In this document: positions 52,169 through 62,990 of the stretch, in pieces
How positions within the stretch are numbered: the first letter of the stretch is position 1
Layout: each line of letters starts with the position of its first letter
Assembly (NCBI GenBank): GCA_964036045.1
Contig: OZ038401.1
Coordinates: 33,904,397-33,968,396, forward strand
Origin: Eutreptiella sp. 'Long Island Sound 2002'
Lineage: Eukaryota > Euglenozoa > Euglenophyceae > Eutreptiales > Eutreptiaceae
Direction: 5' to 3'
DNA length: 64,000 bases
Notes under the pieces: model-generated
Told to the model about the DNA's origin: nothing
The model's input: the letters and a program-made list of their open reading frames with translations, nothing else
Database searches by the model: none
Translations under genes and position numbers: made by a program

Positions 52169-53221
52169 TTGCAACAATGTCCTCCAAGCAAAGCTCTGCG
52201 GAAGGCACTGAGGCAGGCACGTACTTTGAACGCGGCGTCCATTGATATGATCTATGCGCCCCCCTTGCTCGTGGCGCAGATTTATAATAAGCGCAATGCA
52301 CATTGGGTGCTGCGCTTGTTGTTGGTTTCCCCAACACGTACTTTCTTGTGCCTCGTGTTCGATCCGCTGTGTTACAAGCCGTACATAGCGGGTGCAAACA
52401 CCGAGGAGTTGGCAATAGTGAACCTCATTGCCGAACAAGAAGGCATTAAGGCAAGGGCGCTGAAGAGGTGGGACAAGTTTTTGGGTGAGTTCGGCAGTGT
52501 AGCTTTTGCTATAGCCCCCCTCTACTCCACCTTCCTACATCAGGACGACGGTGTGAGCTGCCATCCTGCCTGCCTTATGATGCTACATTGCCTTTTGTCT
52601 AGGCGTGTTGTCAACGGTAGCATCCAACTTCCACAAGACAGATTGTGGTTGTTGCGTGAGATTGCACAGGCAGCTTTGCACTATCGCAGTTCTCCGCCTG
52701 CCCCCCCTATTGAGACCACACCCAGTTGGGCCTTGGCACGGATGTATGCTACGCCCTATTGTCTACCCAGCCGTTCGTCGTGCTTTTTTTGCGACGACAC
52801 AGCCCACATCACGTGCCCTGAATGTGGAGTTTATCAGTGTGCCCTGCATGCTTCCGGTTTCTGTTCCACGGAGATATGTGTGGCATTGCGCAAATGGAAT
52901 GTGCAATTTACTGCCACACTGGCATGCATTGTGTTGGCATTCGCCTTGGGTGACCGGCTTGTGGTTGACAAGCCGCCTTCTGTAGATGAGGTCCGTCCAA
53001 AGGTGGTGATCCGTGGTGAAGAATTTTTTGTTCCAGAGCATTACCCCAAAGATGCCTCTGGGAGATTGGAGTATGACAAAAATCTAATCAAAGAGTTGGA
53101 AGAAAAGACCACGGGCGTGATTCGCAACATGTGCAAACACAACCCTCCCTCTGCACAACCCACCTACAAAGACAAGAAGTCGGACCTCATCTACAAGCGC
53201 GTGTTTTGCGACTTCATATAA
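52169..53221 (+). CDS. Element C protein, Cys-rich, unknown family (~350 aa)
   Basis: The open frame starts before any in-frame ATG (first Met at SIDMIYAPPLL, about residue 27), so the start may lie in an upstream exon. Intact to TAA at 53219. The centre holds a treble-clef or B-box-like Cys/His cluster: CFFCDDTAHITCPEC, YQCALHASGFC, STEIC (about 52779-52880), which probably binds zinc. The C-terminal ~90 residues are charged (EEFFVPEHYPKDASGRLEYD). Coding quality is good with no broken codons, in contrast to the decayed host copy, so element C is younger. Function unknown. Confidence 0.65.
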   Translation: MQQCPPSKALRKALRQARTLNAASIDMIYAPPLLVAQIYNKRNAHWVLRLLLVSPTRTFLCLVFDPLCYKPYIAGANTEELAIVNLIAEQEGIKARALKRWDKFLGEFGSVAFAIAPLYSTFLHQDDGVSCHPACLMMLHCLLSRRVVNGSIQLPQDRLWLLREIAQAALHYRSSPPAPPIETTPSWALARMYATPYCLPSRSSCFFCDDTAHITCPECGVYQCALHASGFCSTEICVALRKWNVQFTATLACIVLAFALGDRLVVDKPPSVDEVRPKVVIRGEEFFVPEHYPKDASGRLEYDKNLIKELEEKTTGVIRNMCKHNPPSAQPTYKDKKSDLIYKRVFCDFI

Positions 53222-53700
53222 AGCACGCGTGTGTGCACCTCATATATGTATATATATATTTATCATGTAAATGCTCCTTCTTTTCTTGAGCCTCATTTTA
53301 TTTTTGCTGACCTTGCAATACACGGTTTGGCCCGGGTGGGGCGCCACTTACACAAGTGGCCTGGAATAGACCAGGGGGCACCATGCCCTTAAACATAAAT
53401 ACCACCTACCGTTGACCCCCCCCCCCCCCCCCATAAACTTGGTTTTTTTTGTTCAAATTCAAGTCCAAATTTGTCACTACCTAGTAACCTAGTAAGGCAA
53501 AAATTTTTTCAATTTTTTGCTTTTTTTACCTAGTAAAAAAATTTTTTTTTAAAAAAAAATTTTTTTTACTAGGTTTTGCTACATTTTACTAGGTTTTGCT
53601 ACATTTTACTAGGTTTTGCTACGTGCATACTAGGTTTCACCAAATGCCCCTTAAGGGAGGTCCTGAATAAAAAAAAATCCTTTTTGGTCCTAAAGGACCA
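53222..53700. repeat. Right part of element C: poly-C and ACTAGG blocks
   Basis: Poly-C (about 53417-53432), CCTAGTAACCTAGTAAGG (53480-53497), palindromic A/T blocks, and three tandem TTTTACTAGGTTTTGCTACA units (53566-53625). Confidence 0.8.
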
Positions 53701-53925
53701 CCATTCTCCCTACTGGCTGCCCGGCGAGTGGATGTGCTGTAGGAATTTAGGATGCCCGCTTCCGCGAGCCCCTTTGGGGCTTCGGCGCAGGCGGGGAACC
53801 TGGCGGCTGTTGAAGCGCGTCAACCCCTATCCGCGCCAGCGCTGCGTCACGGGCGCCCCCGAGACGGCCCCGCTGGCCCGCCTCCAGGCAGCCCTGGGAG
53901 CCGTGCGGCCCTACATCCTCCCATC

Positions 53926-54136
53926 TGGAAAGGGTTTGAATACTTTTTTGAACCATTTTTCACAATCACAGGGTGGCAACACAAAGTCACAGCGTGGTGC
54001 CACTACCAATGCACAACCCAAGCCGGCTGTTGCCGCGTCTCCCAAGAAGGCTCGTCCTCAAGTTTGCGGAAGCGCCAATATTATTACATTTCGGTTGTAT
54101 TCAGTTGTCAATATGAAGGCTAGCCGAAATTTCGGC
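53926..54136 (+). pseudogene. Element A copy 2: gene 2 C-terminus and mutated palindrome
   Basis: Reads GKGLNTFLNHFSQSQGGN, matching GKGMNTFVNHFSPSQGGN of copy 1 (15013), then a diverged Lys/Pro tail. CTAGCCGAAATTTCGGCCAA (54117-54136) is the trailing palindrome with one change in each arm. Confidence 0.85.
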
Positions 54137-54140
54137 CAAC

Positions 54141-56211
54141 ATTTGCATCTCCAGTGCATATTGCTGTTGTTCGGGTGGACGAGGTACAAGTTTGCCTTGC
54201 AGCTACATGGGCACGTGGCCTAGTGGCAAGGGGGCAAGCGGGTATCTGGGTCCCACTTCTTGGATAGAAGCCTAGAGAGGGTGACGTTGGTCATGGCGGC
54301 CACGGTACCCCGTCAACCCCGTGCTGCCGTCCCAAACTCACCTCCGCCAAGGCCAGCCCTGCCGTCGGGGCAGACAATACTGTTAGGGCTGGTGGCACAC
54401 ACACAATCCTCTCTACTGCCGCTTCGTCCCCCCACCGCCAACACACGTTGCTGCTGCTAGGGCACCCACGTCCACCACCACCACCCCCACCTGTCCATCC
54501 ACCTGTGAGGCGGTGCCTTCGTCTGAGCCTGAACACGGAGGTGTTTGGCCCACTAGCTATCCAAAGGCAGCACATGAGAGAAAATCTTTCGGCTCGACAG
54601 AGGTGGAGGTCGACACACAAGGTTGTTTCCATGCGGCATTGCCCTCGGTCCGGGATGGGGGGGACCACAACAATTACGGGTGATGCCGTGTGTTGGTTGC
54701 AAGGGCGGGCTTGGGTTTCGGATTGGGTTGTGGGTCACCACGGGCCATCTGAGTCAGGGTGTGCATGCCAACATTGTCCCAGCACCAAGAAAGCATGATT
54801 GCCATCACCTAGGTCTATTTGGGAAGCGACCCCGCATCGACACATATGAGTGCGCCAAGCTGCACCAAAGTGATGCCATGGCCATGCACTTCCTTTGGGA
54901 AAGCGCCAGTCAACAATGAAGAGTCCAAGCACCCACATCTGATTACCATCGTACCTCCAGAAAGGCTTTTGCCATTAAGGCATGGCGGTTGCCTACCGCA
55001 ATAGAGAGCACCTCCTCTTTCCTTGTATATGAGCTATGGGTCTGCGCCTTGTGCCGTGTCTAACAGGGATCCAATGTATCATATACATGGGTCGCCCACT
55101 TTCCAAGAACTATCTTGAGTACTCGTGAACATTTCGAGTCAGTCCCCCCCCCCCCCCCAAAAGGAAACAGCCTCGTGTGTAGGATCCAATGGCCATTTCC
55201 AACACCCCCACCCACCACTAGGCACCAAGGGGGAGCAAGTGGAAAAATAAAGGATAAAGAGGTCCAAAACATTTTGTGATGGTCACCAAATAAGAAGTTT
55301 CTGATTGAGAAACTTGCTTTTTTTGCCCTGAGGGCTGAAATCACTGAGGCCTTTCTGGGCCAGTGTTCTCCCAAGAAACCCCTGCCCTTGGTGTCCCAAT
55401 GGACAACTAGATGAAACAGACGTCCAAACATGATCATGTTGGGTTTTAACAATTACCGTCAAGAATTCATTTGAGATTCTGCCTGAATGGCCAATCTTGC
55501 TGTGTGGGTGACTGTCCACCCAAGCCCCCCCCCCACCCCCACCCCCACACTCAGCCCCCCCCCCCCAAATTCCATATGCTCAGAAACATCCCAGAAGGAT
55601 TGTTTCGTCATCAGTTCGTAGCCACAACAGCAACAACATGAGTTTTCAATTTTCCCGCCTTTCAATACCAGGTGCTCACAACTGTGTAGTGAGCTCGGGC
55701 CTTGATTTCTTCAGAGATGCTGCAACAGCTGTTTAGGGGCTGTTAACCATGCCACCACCGTCCAAGGGCAGTTCCAGGGGCTGTTTGTACATAATGTGTG
55801 TACCATGCTGTCCTGGGTAAAATCCACCAAATCTGAGAAGTCTTTGAATTTTCTAAGCATTCTTGTGTATCCATGAGCCAGTGCCCCCCAAAATGGTCGG
55901 GAACCCAATGTGGCACCTAGCACCTTTTGCCCCATTGCCACCTGCTTGGGCACCCTTCTGGCCACGGTTCGGGTGCTTTCACATAGTACCATCACGATAC
56001 GTATGTGCTCCCTAAGGCACTATCACCCGCCTCTCCTACCAAGCACAGATGACATGCATGCCCAAAATCTGAACCTAGTCCATGCCCCATGAATGAGGAC
56101 TTCCTAAATGGGTGGTGATGTCAAACAACAACAATGCCCCCAATACCACAAAGTATACTATGGAAGGCAATTTTTGGCCTTGTGCAGCACTGTGAGTGAC
56201 ACTCTGGATCA
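54141..56211. other. No firm gene; coding-like patches
   Basis: A possible coding patch reads EPEHGGVWPTSYPKAAHERK (about 54527-54586) and, in the same region, GFRIGLWVTTGHLSQGVHAN (about 54713), but frames are short and broken. 55130-55600 holds C runs; 55600-56200 is unique non-coding sequence. Confidence 0.35.
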
Positions 56212-56847
56212 ATGCTGACTGGCAGACATGCGCCACTGTTGCGCCAGGTCACAACAGCAGTGTCCCTGCTTTATATTTCAGATCTCTTTTCCAACCTCCT
56301 ACCAATGTGCCCCCATGCTGATATGACTGGATGCATTGCCCTGGAACAGACAGCGACGCCATTTATGCAATGGAGCACCACAAACGCTCACACATGGGCC
56401 TCTGAATGGAATGCCGCTGGCGTCGAGGTGCTCCAGGGTGTGATGTGCCACCAGCCATACACACTGCCCACCAATTCAAACCGGACTTGGGAAGAGGTGT
56501 GGCAATCAGTGCAGGGGCACTGGAGGAGCGTTGAGACGGAAAGCTGTGTGTCGAGCTCCATCGAAAGCTGTCCCAGTCACAGTGATTCAGAGACACTGAC
56601 TGACGAGGCTTTGACGGAATGCGAATCGACAGCAGCTGACCTGGCCAGCAGGTACCCCATGGCCGAGCGTGGCAGGTGTGGGCATCGGCAACATTGGGAA
56701 CGCATGCGTGGCAAACGTGGCTTTTCCTACTTTGTATGCCGGGCCTGCGGCAACGGATGGCGACAGCCGATTAAAACTTTGAAGAACAACCAGCAGACCA
56801 CGCCTTCCAAGGCCTCGCACCAGCACAAGCAGCACGTGGAACACTGA
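56212..56847 (+). CDS. Unknown 211-aa protein with C-terminal zinc ribbon-like motif
   Basis: ATG 56212 to TGA 56845. The C-terminal third reads GRCGHRQHWERMRGKRGFSY followed by FVCRACGNGWRQP, a CxH...CxxC arrangement that could bind zinc, and ends in a Gln/His/Lys-rich tail. A Ser/Glu/Asp-rich linker (SCVSSSIESCPSHSDSETLT) precedes it. No signal peptide or membrane segment is obvious. Gag-like or host regulatory protein are both possible. Confidence 0.45.
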   Translation: MLTGRHAPLLRQVTTAVSLLYISDLFSNLLPMCPHADMTGCIALEQTATPFMQWSTTNAHTWASEWNAAGVEVLQGVMCHQPYTLPTNSNRTWEEVWQSVQGHWRSVETESCVSSSIESCPSHSDSETLTDEALTECESTAADLASRYPMAERGRCGHRQHWERMRGKRGFSYFVCRACGNGWRQPIKTLKNNQQTTPSKASHQHKQHVEH

Positions 56848-59754
56848 CATGCTGCAGGATTTGCATGCTGCATCCAAAGCTTGTATGTGTATGTGTACAA
56901 CATACACTATCCGGCAGTGTTGTGCCTTTCACTCAGCACACCTCATGGGGTGTGGAATCCATGCGGGTGTCTGCATGCAAGTCCTGTTTCAGGGTTTGTG
57001 GGTCATTTATCCCATACCTATTTGTGTGAGATTTGTCCCATGCAGAGGCTGCATGCTTGGCACACCACTACGTATTGCTTTCTATGAAATACCACCAGTG
57101 GCTATATATCAATGCTGCCTACCTCCTCCTCCCCTTGCGGCAGCACCTATTCTCACAGTCAACAGCGGCCCCTTGCTTCGTTGTACACTGCAGGCATTGT
57201 ATCATCCCATTGCAGCGAAGACCCGCTGATTTTGTTGACATAAGAAACATGTGGTTTATTATGGTCTGATGTTTATTTTGAAGCAATTGCACAGCATTAT
57301 TCGTGAGGGGAAACAGCCATGCGCATACATGCTTCTGTATGAGACGCAGGCTGCTCTCGATCGGGGCACGAGCAGGCCGAGGAGCGCCAACCACAGGGCT
57401 GCATGCAGCATACAGCAGTCAGTGAGCCTGGTACTTGGGTGTTTGGGGCTAGCTGACATGCTGTGTGTCACTTCATTGCTGCAGGATTCAGTCATTAAGC
57501 GCTGGATCATCACGAACGTTTGATACCAATTTGATTGATACAATTCATCATCGCTGTGCCCTCCTCCGTGCTGTGAGCATGGCAGCATATGCTATTTTGG
57601 GGAGTATTTTGAGGGTGTCCAGATGCAGGTTGCTGCTTGCAGCCTGTGAGCTGCATGACACCTGTGTGCTGGTGACAGCCATGTCCCCACAGTCATACAC
57701 ATGCCGCACTAATGTGATTCCGTGGTGTGAGGACCATTCCTTGGGAACGTCTCCACACACATCGGTTGTCAGTATTTCTACCTCCCCCTCTTTGTGCGCA
57801 TCTTGTGCAGATCTCCACACTACTGATTCCGGCCGAATGAGCAAACTGTCAAGCGGATCACAGGAACCTCGCTCTCATTTGAGAGGCCTGTCTATCTATC
57901 CATCCGCAACGGTATGCTCACAGTGTATGTGAGAAACCAATGCATGTCTAGCCCTTCCAGCAAGCTGAGTCAGGAGAAAATGTGGCGATGCCACAGCGTT
58001 GAACATTTTGGCACACAAGTGCATGTCAATGTTTATGTGTGTATATGTGAGCCCCACCGAAGCAGTGCACCCTCATGTGCCTACACAGGTGCATGGCTAC
58101 CCTGCTGACCAATTGGACATAGAACGCCGACCCAGAATGTGCGAGTGCTGTTTGAGTGATTAGGCATACTCGAAATGCAGGTCGCTTTGGCTTTCAAAGG
58201 AGCGCCATATCTGGCATGCTCTGGGTTTCTGCCGGTTTTCATATGCTCATTTCGCACCCACCGCCTTATATCGCTCAGCTGATGTTGTCAGATGGTGTGA
58301 GAGTCAGGACGGAAGGGATGCATGGAATCTGGAAATTATGTTCTAAACACTTTTGATCATCGGAAGTGGTGGGAGCAAGATGTTTTGCATGGTCTGTTTG
58401 CCATGTTGAGCCATGTCGCAGACAAATATCGAGACATACTCTCAAAGCACCACATTCCTTCCGCACATGCACATTGAGGCCAATATGTTACAGTGCACCC
58501 CATTTTGGCAATAGAGGGAGTAATATACGCCGTGTGCACGTGTCTTGGGGTGATTTGGTAGACCTACCCACCTGTTCCATAGTGATGTGAATGTGTTTCC
58601 AAGCTGTAAAAGGGATTGCCATTGCACATATTGCACTGCGTCTTTTTACAGTTTCACCCATGTCTCTCTCATGGCTTCCTGTGGGCATCACTGTCACCTA
58701 CATCCGATCAAATGGTGATAGGGAGCCTGCCACCATCATCTCTGCCTCCAAGTGTGGGCAGTGCCTGAGCATTGAGTAACCAAGGAAGCAAGGAATGACC
58801 TTTTCCCCATAGCTTTTTCAAACACGTTACACTGTGCTCGCCTGGTGTGCACACGGTGCAAGTAATGCCCCATACGTTCATTCAGCACATGCACTCAAAT
58901 TTTTTTCCATGTACAATGCTTTTTAGCATTGTCTTCTTTCTTTTTGCTGCGGGGCTGGGGGGGGGGAGGGTTGGGGCAATGTAGACAGGGCACTCTGTTG
59001 GGTGATTTTCTCTGAACCACTGGGATTTTCTCCACCAGGTTTTTTGGGATGAAGCAGGGAACACCTCTGACCAATCCACCCCTCACCCCAGGCTGAAGAC
59101 TGGGAGGCTTCCAGCCACAGTGTTGTGGTATCTGCAACCTCTTCGGACACATGTGCCGCTCTTTTCCTGTGCCGTATCTTCCCCCGGTTTTGTCCTGTTT
59201 TTCAGAATGGTCATTGTTTGTTGATTGTGCTACACATATTGATGAGGAAGTCTCACACATGACACACAACCTCCGTTGGATGGTCATGCTCAGTTGTGAG
59301 ATAGTGACCCATTACAGATTATTACGCGGTGGTGCATTTTGTTGCTTTTGGACAAAGATCCTTGGGCTGTGCATTTGCGTGCCTCGTATGCATACAATGG
59401 GTGGCATGCAGCATGCGAATAATACGTAGGGATGTACTTCGGCAATGGTTGTTGTTTGGTTCCACCAATGTTGAGTGTTTGTTTCTCATTAGAGATATTC
59501 CAGATTTCGAGTGTCACCTACTTTTCCTGTTCTTTGTAGTTGGAGAGCCGCATGCAAACGGTCACGGATCCTCCTGCTATGAGAACACTGATGCGACAAG
59601 CGTGATGCAGCCATGTCTCCTTGCGACCTCACCCCCAAATGGAACAGTGCAATGAGCGGCCCAAAGCCTCAATAGCATTCCATACATTATTCCAGCCCTT
59701 CACTGGGGTTTCACTACTCCAAAGGCACAAGAATGTTGACAGAAATCCCAAAAT
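56848..59754. other. Long stretch with no supported gene
   Basis: A moderately A/T-rich region with many TG/CA-rich words and only short frames (under about 155 codons) with no recognisable domain. G and C runs near 58962 and 59860. It may be intergenic or intronic. Confidence 0.45.
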
Positions 59755-60165
59755 TTGCTCCATTGTGGAAAGGCCCAGGTGGTCATTGACAGGATATTGT
59801 ACCTGTGCTGGCTGTACCTGGGAAAACGCGGCAGGGCTTGGAGGCAGGGCACAAGCCACCCCCCCCCCGCCCCCCCCCCCCCCAGTCTGTGCTACTGCTG
59901 TATGGGGTGTGTCCCTGGAGCTGCATGTTTCTACGTCTGTTCCCTAAGGGCAGTACAGGTTGCAAGCCGAAAAGGTTGCAAAGGTGGCAAGGGCCGCTAC
60001 CCATCCGATTCTGCGATTTCATATGTCAAGAACTATGCAGTGGCTAAGGTTTGGGGCCTACAGCAAGCGTGCATGGAGGAGCATGGAGCTCCGCCATCAG
60101 TTGGGAAGTGTGTTAGCCTGCTTATCCGCCTTAGAGACAACACTTGTCCCACTCTTGGGTCATGA
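59755..60165 (+). CDS. Possible small coding region
   Basis: The last ~75 codons read RKGCKGGKGRYPSDSAISYV, KNYAVAKVWGLQQACMEEHG and end at TGA; amino-acid use is plausible, but the 5' half runs through a poly-C tract (59862-59883). No family recognised. Low confidence. Confidence 0.25.
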   Translation: MLHCGKAQVVIDRILYLCWLYLGKRGRAWRQGTSHPPPAPPPPSLCYCCMGCVPGAACFYVCSLRAVQVASRKGCKGGKGRYPSDSAISYVKNYAVAKVWGLQQACMEEHGAPPSVGKCVSLLIRLRDNTCPTLGS

Positions 60166-60284
60166 GCTGGAGTGGGACACCCCCCAAAGGGCTTAGTGTT
60201 GGCCACGAAGGCGCCGTTCCCAGATGTGCGGACATTTAATGGCAAACAACACAACTGAATATGCAGAACGTCCTTGTCTGTTGT

Positions 60285-60460
60285 ATTGGCGGCCTAAAAC
60301 GGCCTAAAACATGCTTTACGTACCTGGGATGGTCATTTTAGATGATCACGGTATCAAAAAAATAATTTCCGAAAACTTCGATTTTTGAGCTGTCCAGGGT
60401 GAAAAACTGCATCAGCAGATTGTGTACCAATCCCTCGGGAGCCCCCCCCCCCCCCCCCCC
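60285..60460 (+). repeat. R1 family, distant copy
   Basis: Shares ACGGCCTAAAACATGCTTTAC, GGTCATTTTAG and the ending GGGAGC plus poly-C with copies at 5945-6400, more than 50 kb away, so R1 is truly dispersed. Confidence 0.7.
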
Positions 60461-60615
60461 GCCCCGCAGGCCCAATACCCCAATAGGGTGAAAAACGAAT
60501 AAATACTGTAGTTTCCGTTGAAATTGAATTTTAATGCATTCCCTGGATCTGCCAATGTCTTTGCATATATGCAGCAATTTCCACTTTACGCTTAGTGGGT
60601 TTTCATAATTGAGGA

Positions 60616-61119
60616 ATGGATGGTGCGCCGCATGGGCTGGGCGCACTGATTAAATTTTCGACCCAACACTGCGAAAAGTGGTCAGACCATGTTGGCAAGA
60701 AGCAGGTGCTGGACCTTGCCAATGCGGAGTGGAACAGGATAAATCAAAACCACGATTGGGTGGCTCGGATGCAGCATGCGATCCAACAGGTAGTGCCTGC
60801 GGTGCATTGCATCCTGGAGCAGTGCAACGTGCTGGCGGCGTACGAGCTCTACACAGGGACACTGTTGAAGGTGCCAGACCTGGTGTTCATGCGTGGAGAG
60901 CTGGAGAGGGACAAGCCTGAGATCTGGGTCAAGCGGCTGGACCAATACAGGGTGGCCTACATGAAATTGCTGTCAGGCAAGCGCCAAAAGGTGCAGAAGT
61001 CGGAAGGAGGAGGTGGCAGTCCAGGAGCCCAGGGTGGCAAGCAGGCGGGGAGCGCCGAGATCGTGGACTGCAGCGGCGGGACGCCCGAGAAGCAGGTCAT
61101 GGGAGCTGGCGGAAATTAA
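60616..61119 (+). CDS. Unknown 167-aa protein
   Basis: ATG 60616 to TAA 61117. Residues 10-110 are helical and well-mixed (KWSDHVGKKQVLDLANAEWN; ELYTGTLLKVPDLVFMRGEL), and the C-terminal ~40 residues are Gly/Ser/Lys-rich. It is the first of a run of same-strand ORFs (60616, 61147, 61591, 62024), which could be one multi-exon gene or the gag region of an element. Confidence 0.5.
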   Translation: MDGAPHGLGALIKFSTQHCEKWSDHVGKKQVLDLANAEWNRINQNHDWVARMQHAIQQVVPAVHCILEQCNVLAAYELYTGTLLKVPDLVFMRGELERDKPEIWVKRLDQYRVAYMKLLSGKRQKVQKSEGGGGSPGAQGGKQAGSAEIVDCSGGTPEKQVMGAGGN

Positions 61120-61146
61120 GGAGCAGGAGCAATCCCGCCCCACGAC

Positions 61147-61440
61147 ATGGCTGGCAGGACGGATGCACCGATGGACGAAGATGCAGTGACGGCCGGTATG
61201 GAACTACTGTCCGTGCAGGAGGTACCATTGGGCCTGAACAAGGGCAATTTGCGACGGGCCAGGAAACGAAAGGGGGCCCGAAGTGGGTGCGCAAGCTGTC
61301 AAAGGGGGCGCCTTAAGCGTGTGTGCAGTGCGCGCGCAGTGCAACTATTTGGGCGCCTGGCCGTAGTAGGAACCCATACTTTGTGGTACTTTGGGCGTCA
61401 TTGTTGTTTGGCACTAGGTTTTGATGCATTGGGGATCTAG
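61147..61440 (+). CDS. Small basic protein or exon
   Basis: ATG 61147. An acidic start (DAPMDEDAV) is followed by RRARKRKGARSGCASCQRGR, a basic patch with CxxC. The end is uncertain (TAG at 61438). Probably an exon of the gene running to 62582. Confidence 0.35.
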   Translation: MAGRTDAPMDEDAVTAGMELLSVQEVPLGLNKGNLRRARKRKGARSGCASCQRGRLKRVCSARAVQLFGRLAVVGTHTLWYFGRHCCLALGFDALGI

Positions 61441-61590
61441 CATTTTTGAATGTTTCACCCATTTCTACTTTTTTGCACACATTTTTTGCCCATTTCCACC
61501 ACATCTACTCTTTTTCTCAATTGAGTGATATGGTGATACACTTTGAGGGTGCCTGCTACAGGACATCATACTTCCCCTCTCATTTCTCAG

Positions 61591-61984
61591 GCCCACTTTC
61601 TCCTTGGATCTCAAAATTGGGGATAGGGCGTTCTGCACCCGCTCCAATGGCCTGCGACCTCCTACCACGGTGGTTGGGACGGCTGAAGACGGACTCCTCC
61701 ACTTGGAATACTACCAAGATGGGTTGAGAGTAGTGAATCGGCAATGCAAGAAGGGGTCCATCTCCTTTGCCATCCCAAGTTCAGACTTCCCACCTGACCG
61801 CCCTCCATCTCCGCTGCCCAACACACAGTCAAGTTCCCCCCCAAAGGCCCCTAGTCCTTCACCACTGCGACAAGAACTAGGAAGGCCCCCCTCAAGGGCC
61901 CCTCCAGTCCAGTTTGGTTCGCCTAATTCTAAGGGTGTTTCCAAGGGGCGTGCCCTGGGGCTCTTTGGGGGGACCATAGTCTAA
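61591..61984 (+). CDS. Exon with SH3/Tudor-like segment and Pro-rich tail
   Basis: There is no ATG, but a good 3' splice site (CTCTCATTTCTCAG, ending 61590) precedes an open phase-1 frame: PTFSLDLKIGDRAFCTRSNG, then TVVGTAEDGLLHLEYYQDGL, a pattern typical of small beta-barrel (Tudor/SH3-like) domains. A Pro/Ser-rich tail follows, ending at TAA 61982. The domain call is inference only. Confidence 0.45.
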
Positions 61985-62023
61985 AAGTAGCGCAGTGCGC
62001 GCAGTGCAAGGATTCCCCCTAAG

Positions 62024-62582
62024 ATGGTGGAAACCATGGCAAAAAACACTGCAGAAGAGGTGCCAGTGGGTGTGATCGCACAGGAGATGTGGGAGGTCAT
62101 CATGGACCTGGACAAGGATGGCCGGCGACTCGTGAAGGACGAAGCCAAAAACAAGAGGCAGCGGGAGCGGGAGAAGAAGAAAAAAGCGACGGCCAAGGCA
62201 AAAAAGAGGGCCAAGAGGGAACAAAAGCGCCGGAAACAAGAAAGCCGCAAAAAGTCCAGACGGGAGGAGACGGACTCTTCGGATGAGTCCAGCTCGACTC
62301 CTGCGGCACCACAAGTTCCAAATCGTCGAGCGACTCCTCACACCAACCCTTCGTCCGACAAGGGCTGGAAGAGCAAGTCACGGGATGGCGGGGGCCGCAA
62401 TGGAACGCTGAAACCCAGACGGGGATGCCGGGAGGATTTTGAGTTCAGGTGGATCAACTGCCGGAAGGATTTTCACACCAACAAAGGCACGTCGTAGGGC
62501 TGCACCAATCCACCCTCTCAACCATGCAAGTTTTGTGGCAACCGCCACTGGGCTTTCTGGAGTGCCGAGTTCGAATGCCGTT
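62024..62582 (+). CDS. Basic gag-like protein with zinc knuckle beyond an in-frame TAG
   Basis: ATG 62024. After ~40 residues comes a Lys/Arg/Glu-rich helix (KRQREREKKKKATAKAKKRA) and Ser-rich basic sequence; then WINCRKDFHTNKGTS, TAG (62495-62497), and in the same frame GCTNPPSQPCKFCGNRHWAF and WSAEFECR to TGA (62580). The CxxC...H...C cluster after TAG resembles a gag-type zinc knuckle and a natural C terminus. With TAG as sense the product is 185 residues. Confidence 0.5.
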
Positions 62583-62689
62583 GAGGCGGCCCAGCGGATC
62601 CCCATGTCCGGGGGGGGGGGGGGGGTTGGCAAGCCAAAGGAGAGGCGAGCGTGACAAGCAGGCGGTACGGGCCAGAAATGCGCTAGGGG

Positions 62690-62990
62690 CCATTCGCGGA
62701 GGAGGCGGAGAATGAGATCAGCAGCTCATACGAGGCTACAGTGTGGCGAAAACTGGAGGATGGCACCAGAAAGGCGTATGCTTGGGCACTGTACAGGTTC
62801 TTGCGGTACAGCAGGGTCCACGGCTTCCTGTCGCCGCGTGAAGCATTCAAGGGGCGTATGCTACAAGTGGCCAGAGATACATGCTGCTAGATGCAAGCGA
62901 AGCCATTGCAAAGAAGCAGGCCGAGGCCACACAGCGTTACCCCCAAACTTTGGACACTGTGGAGTTTCATGCACCAGCTCAGGTGGCCCA
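62690..62990 (+). pseudogene. Possible recombinase-like N-terminal fragment, frame-broken
   Basis: NEISSSYEATVWRKLEDGTR KAYAWALYRFLRYSRVHGF (62710-62826) resembles the helical core-binding domain of tyrosine recombinases (T...Y...L..F..y....G). A shift then leads to MLLDASEAIAKKQAEATQRY (62881-62940). No catalytic R-H-R-Y region was found downstream, so this is a weak suggestion. Confidence 0.25.

Larger units (their letters stand above)
51191..53925 (+). mobile_element. Element C: nested insertion with ACTAGG palindromes and one gene
   Basis: It separates gene 2 pieces of copy 2. Order: four ~80-bp tandem units (51225-51510), five palindromes of the form CCTAGTA(A/T)nTACTAGG (51571-51810), three ~75-bp units that are inverted relatives of the first set (51822-52050, sharing GCCCACTTGTGGGCCAC), two more palindromes (52055-52135), the gene 52169-53221, then further CCTAGTA/TACTAGG blocks (53480-53635) and a GC-rich stretch (53700-53925). 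Exact ends are not resolved; the 53700-53925 stretch may be a separate insertion. Confidence 0.6.
49052..54140 (+). mobile_element. Element A, second copy: deleted, rearranged, with nested insertions
   Basis: Parts of both element A genes appear in order: gene 1 (49052-49775, 50141-50400), gene 2 last exon (50400-50650; an inverted piece 50655-50735; 50915-51190; 53926-54080) and a mutated palindrome (54117-54136). About 3 kb (from ~11110 to ~14205 of copy 1) is missing. The copy is interrupted by a minisatellite insertion and by element C. No terminal repeats like those of copy 1 were found. It is clearly inactive but useful for comparing codons. Confidence 0.8.

Noticed and set aside
62690-62990. 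Complete tyrosine recombinase (DIRS or Crypton element)
   Set aside because: Only a helical N-terminal-like fragment; no catalytic R-H-R-Y block was found downstream.
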